A stretch of DNA of 64,000 nucleotides from UBA4417 sp964544545 (GTDB lineage: Bacteria; Bacteroidota; Bacteroidia; Bacteroidales; UBA4417), in contig CAZJCG010000012.1 of NCBI GenBank assembly GCA_964544545.1, positions 1-64,000 on the forward strand. Reading direction: 5' to 3'. The notes under the pieces were generated by a model. That model worked only from the letters and a program-made list of their open reading frames with translations, did not search any database and was not told the DNA's origin. The position numbers and the translations under genes are program-made. The first letter of the stretch is position 1. The number at the start of each line of letters is the position of its first letter. Of this stretch, positions 37,692 to 46,393 are shown piece by piece.

Positions 37692-39743
37692 TCAGCGAAG
37701 CCATTGGTTCAGCCATCCGAAGAACTCCCGTTGCCACAGGACCGAATTCTGCGGACGTAAAACCCAATGGTTTTCTTCCGGAAAATGCAGGTATTTGGAC
37801 GGAATTCCCCTTAACTGTGCAGCATTGAATGCAGCCATGCCTTGTGTAAAAGGAATTCTGAAATCATTCTCTCCTTCTACCACCATAATGGGAGTGTCCC
37901 ATTTGTCGACAAAAAGGTGCGGGGAGTTGGAATAAGAATGAGCAACTTTCTGATTATTCTTTTCCCAGTAAGGACCGCCCAGATCCCAGTTCACAAACCA
38001 CATTTCTTCGGTAGTCAGGTATTGATCCTCCAGGTTGAACATTCCGCAGTGGGCAATGAAAGCCTTAAACCGTTTTTCATGGTGCCCTGCCAGCCACAAA
38101 ACTGAAAAACCTCCGTAACTGGCACCGACAGCGGCCAATTTGTCACGGTCAACGTACGGTTCGGCAGCCAGCGAATCGATGGCAACCAGGTAGTCTTTCA
38201 TATTTTGCCCGCCATAGTCGCCGCTGATCTGATCATTCCATTCCTGCCCGAAACCGGGAAGCCCGCGCCTGTTAGGAGCTACAATAATGAAGTCGTGAGC
38301 AGCCATCAGCTGGAAATTCCAACGATAGGAGAAAAACTGGCTGACCATCGACTGAGGACCACCTTCACAGAAAAGAATGGCCGGATATTTTCGCGAAGGA
38401 TCGAACTCCGGCGGGTAGATGACCCATACCAGCATCTTTTTCTTATCTGTTGTGGTGATCCAGCGTCCTTCCACCTTCGCGGAATGTACATTCTTAAGGA
38501 TATCCCTGTTCGTGAAAGTAAGTTGCGTCTCCTTGCCTGAAGCATCAATCCGGAACAGCTCAGTAGGTTCAACCATCGACTGCCTTGAACCGATAAGTTC
38601 CTTTCCTTTTACCGCAACCGAAAGGTAATCATGCTGGCCGTCTGTTACCGGCTTGATGGCCTTATTAGCCATGTTGAGCGAGTAGATCTGCACCGTGCCA
38701 TGGATGCTGCTCAGGAAATAAAGCATTTTACTGTCAGACGACCAGGCGAAGCTGGCGGCATTCTGATCGAAACCTGCAGAGTAATCCGAATAGGTCTTTG
38801 ATTGCATGTCGTAAATCATGATCCGGTCCTTATCAGCCTCAAAACCATCCCGTTCCATCGAACGCCAGACGATCTTCTTTCCGTCAGGAGAAAATACAGG
38901 ATCCTGATCATAGCCGCGGTTCCCGTAACTCAGGTTGCTGATAGTTTTATCCTCCAGGTTATAAAGGTATATTTCCGAGTTCGTGCTGAGGCTGTATGCT
39001 TTGCCGACCAGTTTTTTACAGGTATACGCTATCCTTGTGCCATCGGGGCTCCAGCAGATCTGTTCCATGCCGCCCCAGGGTAATATGGGAGAATCAAAAC
39101 GTTCACCCGGCATAATGTCGGTGCCGGCCGTCATCTTGCCATTCTGGAGAGGGGCAACGAAGATATGGCTGTATGAATAATCACTCCACGAATCCCAGTG
39201 CCGGTACATCAGATCGGTTTCAATCCGGGCATTGGCTTTAGGCAGATCCGGATACAGCTCATTGGGCGTCTTATCGATTTTCACACGCATGGTATACAGT
39301 ATCGCTGAACCTTTAGGGGAATAAGAAAAACCTGTGATATCTCCGTTTACATCTGAAATCCTGACAGGATTTGAACCGTCAGTATCTGCTTCCCAGATTT
39401 GCATCGTACCCGACTCGGCCGACAGAAAAGCGATCTTCGTTCCGTCGGGACGGAAAACGCCGTTCAGTTCACTTCCTTTTAACGACGTAACTTTCTGTGC
39501 ATCGCCACCACCTGAAGGAACGATATATAAATCCCTGTTCCCTTTGTTCTCAGCAAGGTCGTACCAGGTTATACCATAAAGAATACGGCTTCCATCCGGT
39601 GATACCTGCGGTTCGCTTACACGCCCCAGTTTCCATAGCAATTCCGGAGTATAGCGGTCAGCTGACATGCTGAGCTGGGCAAAAGTCAGGACCGGTAACA
39701 GGATTGTCTGGATCAGGATAAAAATGAATCTTCTGGTCGTCAT
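37692..39743 (-). CDS. Secreted S9 family prolyl oligopeptidase (DPP/acylaminoacyl peptidase type)
   Basis: 683 aa. Signal peptide MTTRRFIFILIQTILLPV...FAQ for export. Residues ~30-400 form a beta-propeller with repeated SPDG motifs; residues ~430-683 are the alpha/beta hydrolase with nucleophile GASYGGF, acid near GENDFRIP and His in ENHWVLRP. It would cut dipeptides or blocked residues from peptides in the periplasm, as DPP5-like enzymes do. Convergent with miaA (12 bp). Confidence 0.92.
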   Translation of the reverse strand: MTTRRFIFILIQTILLPVLTFAQLSMSADRYTPELLWKLGRVSEPQVSPDGSRILYGITWYDLAENKGNRDLYIVPSGGGDAQKVTSLKGSELNGVFRPDGTKIAFLSAESGTMQIWEADTDGSNPVRISDVNGDITGFSYSPKGSAILYTMRVKIDKTPNELYPDLPKANARIETDLMYRHWDSWSDYSYSHIFVAPLQNGKMTAGTDIMPGERFDSPILPWGGMEQICWSPDGTRIAYTCKKLVGKAYSLSTNSEIYLYNLEDKTISNLSYGNRGYDQDPVFSPDGKKIVWRSMERDGFEADKDRIMIYDMQSKTYSDYSAGFDQNAASFAWSSDSKMLYFLSSIHGTVQIYSLNMANKAIKPVTDGQHDYLSVAVKGKELIGSRQSMVEPTELFRIDASGKETQLTFTNRDILKNVHSAKVEGRWITTTDKKKMLVWVIYPPEFDPSRKYPAILFCEGGPQSMVSQFFSYRWNFQLMAAHDFIIVAPNRRGLPGFGQEWNDQISGDYGGQNMKDYLVAIDSLAAEPYVDRDKLAAVGASYGGFSVLWLAGHHEKRFKAFIAHCGMFNLEDQYLTTEEMWFVNWDLGGPYWEKNNQKVAHSYSNSPHLFVDKWDTPIMVVEGENDFRIPFTQGMAAFNAAQLRGIPSKYLHFPEENHWVLRPQNSVLWQREFFGWLNQWLR

Positions 39744-39865
39744 AGTTCAGGTGAATTGAGAATGTGCCTTGATTTTTGGCGAAATTACTAAATTGAGATT
39801 GTCGGGGCATAACAAGAGGCAATTTTCCCCTTCCATTCTCCGGGTACCTGCGGAATCCGTAAATT

Positions 39866-39873
39866 TACATTTT
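39866..39873 (+). promoter_or_regulatory. Weak -7-like box before the GT-C gene
   Basis: TACATTTT matches TAnnTTTG at seven of eight positions, 30 bp upstream of the ATG at 39903. No -33 box is convincing. Confidence 0.25.
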
Positions 39874-39902
39874 CTAAAATCAGTAAGTTTAGATTAACTT
39901 TT

Positions 39903-41453
39903 ATGAGATTAGCTGATTCATTTCGAAATGCAGTTGAGAAGCGACCGCTGCTGGTCTTGCTGCTGTTTGCCCTGATAACCAGGATCGTTGCTGTGATCTT
40001 CTCCAGAGGATTTGGAATGCACGACGACCACTTCCTGGTTATCGAACCTGCTCAGGCATGGGCTGATGGAATTAACTACCAGAACTGGTTACCCGGAGGC
40101 CGTACAGATGCCCAACCCGATGGTCACAGTTTGCTTTACTCCGGTCTGCATTACCTCATATTTCTGTTCTTCAACGCGGTTGGATTGCATGATCCGCAGC
40201 TCAAAATGCTGTTCATAAGATTATTGCACGCCCTGTTTTCACTGCTCACGGTTTCCTTTGGTTATAAGATAACCCGCCGGATTTCAGGTGAGGCAGAAGC
40301 ATGGCTTGCAGGATTGTTGTTAGCCGTTTTCTGGTTCATGCCGATGCTGAGTGTGCGAAATCTTGTGGAAATCGTTTGCATGCCTTTTATAATGGCCGGA
40401 TCCTGGTATCTGTTGAAGGCGGATGAGTCGAACCGGCCCTGGTGGTTGTACCTTGCTGCCGGACTGGTGATGGGACTGGGGTTCTCTATCAGGTTCCAGA
40501 CAGCCGTCTTTATCGGTGGCACAGGGTTAGCCCTTCTCATCCTGAAGAAATGGAAAGGTACGCTCCTTTTTGCCGCAGGAGTCCTGGCTGCCATACTGCC
40601 GGTACAGGGACTGATCGATTATGCCGTATGGGGATATCCCTTTGCGGAACTAGGAGAGTACATCCGATACAATATTAAAGCAGCTCACGATTACATAACA
40701 GGCCCCTGGTACAATTATATACTGCTGATTGCCGGGATACTCCTGCCGCCGGTTTCACTCTTTCTCCTGGCCGGTTTCTTCAAACTATGGAAGAAACAAT
40801 TACTGCTCTGGCTTCCTGCAATGTTGTTCCTGGTATTCCATTCCATTTTTCCCAATAAACAGGAAAGGTTCATTTTCCCGATTCTGCCTTTTGTTGTGGT
40901 GCTGGGAGTGGCCGGTTGGACTGAGATCACCGCTCAGTATAAATATTGGAAACAAAAGCCCAAGTTGATCAACAGGAGCTGGAATTTTTTCTGGATTCTG
41001 AACCTCATTCTGATTTGTTTCCTTACCGTTAGCTATTCTAAACGCTCAAGGGTTGAAGTGATGAGCTATCTTTCAAGATATCCGGATATTGGGGTCATTT
41101 TACTGGAAGATACCCGTCACGATGACACCAAAATGGTACCTCAGTTCTACCTGGGTCAATGGGTACAGGTTTATTCAAAAACAGAGAAAGGGTATTCCTG
41201 GTATTGCCCGGACCCTCAGCGTGATACAACCGATTTGCAAAAGACGGGATTTGTCCTGTTTTACGAAGATACCAACCTGGACTCACGGGTCGCAGCTTTG
41301 AAAGATACATTACCAGGTCTCGAATACGAGGCCAGTTTCACCCCTGGTTTTATCGACAGGGTCATGTACCGGTTAAATCCTGTCAACCTTAACCAGACTA
41401 TTGTTGTTTATAGGAATACAGCGCTGTTTCCTGAAAAATTGTCGGGACGATGA
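39903..41453 (+). CDS. GT-C family glycosyltransferase (GT22/Alg9-like mannosyltransferase)
   Basis: 516 aa with about ten membrane segments. The first loop carries GMHDDHFLVIEP, an acidic motif used by lipid-phosphate-sugar dependent GT-C enzymes; NKQERFIFPILPF is close to the HKExRFLFP motif of GT22 mannosyltransferases. The C-terminal ~130 residues form a soluble tail. Acceptor unknown; a lipid-linked or surface glycan is likely. Its stop overlaps the ligA start (ATGA), so the two are translationally coupled. Confidence 0.78.
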   Translation: MRLADSFRNAVEKRPLLVLLLFALITRIVAVIFSRGFGMHDDHFLVIEPAQAWADGINYQNWLPGGRTDAQPDGHSLLYSGLHYLIFLFFNAVGLHDPQLKMLFIRLLHALFSLLTVSFGYKITRRISGEAEAWLAGLLLAVFWFMPMLSVRNLVEIVCMPFIMAGSWYLLKADESNRPWWLYLAAGLVMGLGFSIRFQTAVFIGGTGLALLILKKWKGTLLFAAGVLAAILPVQGLIDYAVWGYPFAELGEYIRYNIKAAHDYITGPWYNYILLIAGILLPPVSLFLLAGFFKLWKKQLLLWLPAMLFLVFHSIFPNKQERFIFPILPFVVVLGVAGWTEITAQYKYWKQKPKLINRSWNFFWILNLILICFLTVSYSKRSRVEVMSYLSRYPDIGVILLEDTRHDDTKMVPQFYLGQWVQVYSKTEKGYSWYCPDPQRDTTDLQKTGFVLFYEDTNLDSRVAALKDTLPGLEYEASFTPGFIDRVMYRLNPVNLNQTIVVYRNTALFPEKLSGR

Positions 41454-43492
41454 ACCACGATGAAGCTAAAGACCGCGTCAGGCAACTGACTGATGAAATA
41501 AACCATCACAACTATCTCTATTATGTGAAGGCTGAGCCTGTGCTGTCGGACTATGATTTTGACATGTTGCTCGAAGAGCTGATCCGCCTGGAAAAATCAT
41601 TTCCCGACCTTGCCTTGCCTGATTCTCCCACCCAACGGGTAGGAGGGGAGGTGACCCGCGAATTCACAGCCGTGAAGCACAACTACCCGATGCTTTCTCT
41701 TGGAAATACCTATTCCGAAGGCGAACTCAGGGACTTCGACCAGAGGGTCCAAAAGCTGCTGAATGAACCTGCGGAATATGTATGCGAACTTAAATTCGAT
41801 GGTGTATCGATAAGCCTGGTTTATGAGAAAGGTTTACTGGTGAGGGCCGTTACCCGTGGCGACGGAGTGATGGGAGATGACGTAACGGTAAATGTGAGGA
41901 CAATACGAAGCATTCCGCTTCGGCTGAAAGGCAACGGATACCCTGACACTTTCGAAGTAAGAGGCGAGATCATCATGCCCAGGAAGGGATTCGATAAGTT
42001 CAACGAGGAGCGTGTGGAAATCGGGGATACACCCTTTGCCAACCCGAGGAATGCGACTGCAGGAAGCCTGAAAATGCAAGATTCGGCCGAAGTGGCGCGC
42101 CGACCGCTGGACAACTTTGTTTATTATCTGCTGGGAGAGAATCTTCCGTCAGTAACGCACATGGAAAGCCTTGAATTACTAAGGAAATGGGGATTTAAAG
42201 TATCGGAACACTCAAAGCAGTGCGGTTCGATGGATGAAGTAATTTCATTCATCAATCAGATAGGAAAGATCAGGAATGATTTGCCATATGATATTGATGG
42301 CGTGGTTATCAAAGTCAATTCCTTTGATCAACAGGAGAAATGTGGTTTTACCGCCAAGTCACCGCGTTGGGCCATTGCCTACAAATACAAGGCTGAACAG
42401 GCTGTAACCCGGTTGCTGTCAATCGATTATCAGGTAGGACGGACCGGAACAGTGACCCCGGTGGCAAATCTGAAACCGGTCCATCTGGCCGGCACCGTGG
42501 TAAAACGTGCAAGTCTGCATAATGCCGACATCATTGACAAACTGGATATCCGGATCGGCGATCATGTCTTTGTTGAAAAGGGGGGGGAGATCATTCCCAA
42601 GATCACCGGAGTTGATTATTCAAAGCGTGATCTTCTGTCGGAACCGGTAACCTTTATTTCCTCCTGCCCCGAATGCGGAGCTGCGCTTCAACGAAATGAA
42701 GGGGAGGCTGCCTGGTTTTGTCCGAATGAAGATGACTGTCCGCCCCAGATCAAAGGAAAACTGGAGCATTTTATCAGCCGCAAGGCAATGAATATCGACA
42801 GCCTTGGTGAAGGAAAGGTGGAAATGCTTTATGAAAGCGGCAAAGTGCGGAATACGGCTGATCTCTATGATCTTACCTATACCGATCTTTTCGGGTTGGA
42901 AAAGGTTATCGAAGGGACAGACGGGAAAAAAGAAAAGAAACTGAGTTTCAAACAGAAAACAGTAGAGAACATTCTAAAGGGAATTGAAAGTTCGAAGCAG
43001 GTGCCTTTCGAACGGGTGCTCTTTGCTATCGGCATCCGTTACGTGGGCGAAACCGTTGCAAAAAAGCTGGCCCGTCACTACGGATCCATGGATAAACTGG
43101 CAGAAGCACCTTTTGAAGATCTGCTTACTGTGGAAGAAATTGGCGAAAAGATCGCTGGCAGTCTGATCGCACACTTTTCCAATTCCAAGCACCAGGAGAT
43201 TCTGCTTCGGCTCAGGAATGCCGGACTCCGGATGGAACTGGCCCGAACGGCCAATTTGTCAGATAAATTGTCAGGCAAGCTATTTGTTGTGAGCGGAGTG
43301 TTCAGCGGGTATTCCCGCGATCAGATCAAACAACTCATCGAATTGCACGGCGGAAAGAACGCCGGTTCTGTTTCAAAAAATACCGATTACCTGTTGGCAG
43401 GCGATAAAATGGGACCGGAAAAACGGAAAAAAGCAGAGCAACTGAATGTTCCGATCCTGACAGAAGAAGACTTTAACCAAATGATCAAATAG
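41450..43492 (+). CDS. ligA: NAD-dependent DNA ligase
   Basis: 680 aa, standard length. Seals nicks using NAD+. Residues ~1-70 form the Ia domain (NYLYYV), the adenylated lysine is Lys115 in CELKFDGVSISL, followed by RGDG and NPRNATAGSLK; an OB fold (VGRTGTVTPVANL), a four-Cys zinc finger (CPECG ... CPNEDDC), helix-hairpin-helix modules and a C-terminal BRCT domain (GVFSGYSRDQIK). Complete. Confidence 0.97.
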   Translation: MNHDEAKDRVRQLTDEINHHNYLYYVKAEPVLSDYDFDMLLEELIRLEKSFPDLALPDSPTQRVGGEVTREFTAVKHNYPMLSLGNTYSEGELRDFDQRVQKLLNEPAEYVCELKFDGVSISLVYEKGLLVRAVTRGDGVMGDDVTVNVRTIRSIPLRLKGNGYPDTFEVRGEIIMPRKGFDKFNEERVEIGDTPFANPRNATAGSLKMQDSAEVARRPLDNFVYYLLGENLPSVTHMESLELLRKWGFKVSEHSKQCGSMDEVISFINQIGKIRNDLPYDIDGVVIKVNSFDQQEKCGFTAKSPRWAIAYKYKAEQAVTRLLSIDYQVGRTGTVTPVANLKPVHLAGTVVKRASLHNADIIDKLDIRIGDHVFVEKGGEIIPKITGVDYSKRDLLSEPVTFISSCPECGAALQRNEGEAAWFCPNEDDCPPQIKGKLEHFISRKAMNIDSLGEGKVEMLYESGKVRNTADLYDLTYTDLFGLEKVIEGTDGKKEKKLSFKQKTVENILKGIESSKQVPFERVLFAIGIRYVGETVAKKLARHYGSMDKLAEAPFEDLLTVEEIGEKIAGSLIAHFSNSKHQEILLRLRNAGLRMELARTANLSDKLSGKLFVVSGVFSGYSRDQIKQLIELHGGKNAGSVSKNTDYLLAGDKMGPEKRKKAEQLNVPILTEEDFNQMIK

Positions 43493-43525
43493 TCCTGCCC
43501 AAAGAGCTTTCCGTCTGAATCTTAT

Positions 43526-43533
43526 TACATTTA
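43526..43533 (+). promoter_or_regulatory. -7-like box before the TPR gene
   Basis: TACATTTA matches the TAnnTTTG box at seven of eight positions, 24 bp upstream of the ATG at 43558. Confidence 0.3.
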
Positions 43534-43557
43534 AACAACCTTAATTTCTGTTGAATC

Positions 43558-45768
43558 ATGCCAGCAAAGAAAGAAATCGAAAAACTGGCCGGGGAGATCA
43601 CCTCGCTGGTAATGGCAAACAGACTCAAGGAAGCCCTCACAAAGCTGAACCTGCTCATGGAAGGTATGCACGTGGCAGACTTCACACTTCAATATGAGAA
43701 TCTGGACCAGACCTATCGCATGCTGCTTGAATATACCTTCAGGGGCGTGCCTGATCCGCAACGGGACCGGATATTCCATTCATTGAAGATCTCTACGCTT
43801 GAGCTGGCAGACCTGGTGCAGCAGAAAGCGCTTTCAAACACCGGAATGCACATATTTTCCCTTAAAGCGCAGATCGAGAAAGAAAAAGAGACTGCACGCG
43901 ATGAGGCTGCACGCAGGATCGATTCCATGAGTTTCGATAAGGAATTGCAGAAATTGCTGCATGAGTGCGACGTTATCGGCAACATCACCGATCCCGATTG
44001 CCCGCATATAACCCCGCGGCTGTTCCAGATACTCTGGTTTACCGATAAATACGTGGAAGATGACCTCCGGCTTGTTGATGCCATCCGCAGTTCCGAAAGC
44101 CTTCCCTGGTATGAGAAAAGCTTGGCCGTGAGCGCAGTGACGCTCAGTCTGCTGAACTGTTTCGACAAGGAGAAGTTCCTGATCCTCCTTAATTTTTACG
44201 ATGACCGCGAGGAACAGGTCTGGCAACGGGCAATTACCGGTCTGGTGATTGCTATTTATTACTATGGCCAGCGCGTTGAACTCTATCCAGCAATTGCGAA
44301 CCGCCTGAGCCTGTATAAGGATGATCCTGAATTCTTTACCCATATCCGGCAGGTGCTTATTCAAATATTCAAAGCACGGGAGACCGAAAAGCTTACATCA
44401 AAGTTCAAAGATGAGATATTGCCTGATGTAAAGAAATTCGAGTCAAAGATCAGGGAGAAACTGGACCTGGATAATCTGATATCCGACGATATGATCGAGA
44501 ATCAGAATCCGGACTGGGAGAAACTTTTCGAGGATAGCCCTGATCTGCTCGGCAAGATCGAAAAAATGTCGGAGATGCAGATGGAAGGCCTGGATTTGTT
44601 CATGGGCACATTCGCAATGCTGAAGAACTTCGATTTCTTCAGGGAACTTTCCAATTGGTTCAGGCCGTTCTACAAGGAAAATGAAATTGTAAGGCAATCA
44701 GTTACCAGCTCAGGCGACAGAAACGAGGCATTTCTGGCAGGCATGGAAGAGTCGTTCTATATGTGCAACTCCGATAAGTACTCCTTTTGCCTGAACATCA
44801 GTCAACTACCGGAAGATCAGAGCGAAAAGGTAAAAAGCCTGTTCATCATGGAAGCCGAAAGCCTGCATGATATCAACGAGGAGGATGAAATCCTGCACAA
44901 ACCCGAACGGGCAACGTATGTTTTTACCCAGTACATCCAGGACCTTTACCGCTTTTACAAACTGCATCCATTCCGCAACGATTTCAGGGATGTATTTGGA
45001 CTTAGCTGGGATATTACCGTTTCGGAACTGTTTGATATCCTGGCATATGCTCCGGAGGTACTGAAGAGTGCAGGCCAGTTCCTCTTCGAAAAGGAACATT
45101 ATCCTGAAGCAATCCGCATCTTTGAATACCTCTCAAAACTCAACTATCCTGAACAGGAAGTGATTGAGAAACTGGCATTCAGTTATCAGCTGATGGGAGA
45201 TTTCAGGAAAGCCCTGGAATACTATAAAAAAGTGGAAATATTTGAAAGCAACCGGATGTGGAGCATAAAGAAGATCATCTATTGCCTTCGGATGCTCAAG
45301 GAAACGGAAACAGCTCTCAAATGGTGCCGCGAAGCTGAACAGCTTGCACCGGATGATGTTTATATCCACACGATGACCGGGAACTGCTACCTCGAAATGC
45401 AGAATTTCGAAAGCGCCCTTGAGCACTATTTCAGGGTCGAATTCCTGGCACCGGACAATAAGAAAGTGCTGCGTCCGATAGCATGGTGCTGTTTCGTCCT
45501 CGGGAAACTCGAGATGGCCAGGAATTATATGAATACCATCCTGAAAAACGATCCCAACGCCCAGGATTTTATCAATGCCGGACATGTGGAGTTTTGTCTT
45601 TTCAATAAGACAAAAGCCATGGAATACTATCAGAAGGCTATCAATGAATACGATACCAGCTTTGCCAGATTCAATGAAATCCTGGCTTCCGACCAGGAAT
45701 TCCTCCTGGCAAATGGTGTGAATCCGGAAGAAATCCCGATGATCTCCGACTACATCCGATATAAATAG
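43558..45768 (+). CDS. Large TPR-repeat cytoplasmic protein
   Basis: 736 aa, no signal peptide. A helical N-terminal ~480 residues of unknown family (including a charged coiled-coil-like stretch near 105-135, QIEKEKETARDEAARR) is followed by at least five tetratricopeptide units (AGQFLFEKEHYPEAIRIFEYL, AFSYQLMGDFRKALEYYKK, GNCYLEMQNFESALEHYF, CFVLGKLEMARNYM, FNKTKAMEYYQKAI). TPRs mediate protein-protein contacts; partner unknown. Follows ligA by 65 bp. Confidence 0.75.
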   Translation: MPAKKEIEKLAGEITSLVMANRLKEALTKLNLLMEGMHVADFTLQYENLDQTYRMLLEYTFRGVPDPQRDRIFHSLKISTLELADLVQQKALSNTGMHIFSLKAQIEKEKETARDEAARRIDSMSFDKELQKLLHECDVIGNITDPDCPHITPRLFQILWFTDKYVEDDLRLVDAIRSSESLPWYEKSLAVSAVTLSLLNCFDKEKFLILLNFYDDREEQVWQRAITGLVIAIYYYGQRVELYPAIANRLSLYKDDPEFFTHIRQVLIQIFKARETEKLTSKFKDEILPDVKKFESKIREKLDLDNLISDDMIENQNPDWEKLFEDSPDLLGKIEKMSEMQMEGLDLFMGTFAMLKNFDFFRELSNWFRPFYKENEIVRQSVTSSGDRNEAFLAGMEESFYMCNSDKYSFCLNISQLPEDQSEKVKSLFIMEAESLHDINEEDEILHKPERATYVFTQYIQDLYRFYKLHPFRNDFRDVFGLSWDITVSELFDILAYAPEVLKSAGQFLFEKEHYPEAIRIFEYLSKLNYPEQEVIEKLAFSYQLMGDFRKALEYYKKVEIFESNRMWSIKKIIYCLRMLKETETALKWCREAEQLAPDDVYIHTMTGNCYLEMQNFESALEHYFRVEFLAPDNKKVLRPIAWCCFVLGKLEMARNYMNTILKNDPNAQDFINAGHVEFCLFNKTKAMEYYQKAINEYDTSFARFNEILASDQEFLLANGVNPEEIPMISDYIRYK

Positions 45769-45858
45769 GGTGAAGGGCATTTTTCATACTTTTTAACAGA
45801 AACGGGCTCATTTCTGGTGTGATAATTGCAATATTCCGGCACTTAAAACATTATCGCC

Positions 45859-46284
45859 ATGAACCGGATCTTCTTTACCCTTAGCCTTTCCATACTTCTC
45901 TCCCTCCAAATAGTACAAGCTCAGAATTCATTCAGCGACGCCAGACCGTCACCGGGCTCAAGCACCAACTTCACCGCTAATCCAGATCAAAGCCGGCACG
46001 ATGCCAGTGGCTTTCATGAAACTGATATCAGCCTGAGCCTGTACCCCAATCCGGCATCGGATTATGTTAAGTTGACAGTCATAGCTTCAGTTGCAGAAGA
46101 GGCCACTATTCAACTGCGGGATAACATAGGGAACAAAGTGCTGGATCTTACCGTCGGACTGAATCCCGGCCAAAACCAGGTTACCATTGACCTCAACTCC
46201 CCTAAGATCAAATCGGGCATGCACTTCCTGAAACTTGAGACGCTTTCGGGTGTTTATACCAAGAAACTGATCGTTAAGAAATAA
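45859..46284 (+). CDS. Mini-protein: signal peptide plus T9SS type A sorting domain
   Basis: 141 aa. Signal peptide MNRIFFTLSLSILLSLQIVQAQ, then only about 35 S/N/T-rich residues, then a complete type A CTD of ~80 residues (SLSLYPNPASDYVKL ... LNPGQNQVTIDL ... GMHFLKLETLSGVYTKKLIVKK). Type A domains target proteins through the T9SS and are usually cleaved. A passenger this short is unusual: it could be a remnant of a larger protein or a genuine small surface factor. Confidence 0.85.
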   Translation: MNRIFFTLSLSILLSLQIVQAQNSFSDARPSPGSSTNFTANPDQSRHDASGFHETDISLSLYPNPASDYVKLTVIASVAEEATIQLRDNIGNKVLDLTVGLNPGQNQVTIDLNSPKIKSGMHFLKLETLSGVYTKKLIVKK

Positions 46285-46304
46285 ATTTCCTCATCAACGA
46301 ATAA

Positions 46305-46337
46305 CAAAAGACCGGCCTTCAGTAGACCGGTCTTTTG
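46305..46337. terminator. Intrinsic terminator
   Basis: CAAAAGACCGG (46305-46315) pairs with CCGGTCTTTTG (46327-46337) around an 11-nt loop, with T-tracts on both sides. Placed between the mini-protein gene and the convergent M14 gene, it can serve both. Confidence 0.85.
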
Positions 46338-46393
46338 TTGTATATCCGCTAAACTATTCCCGCACAGGGGAATAGAAGGTGTCAAGAAGATTT

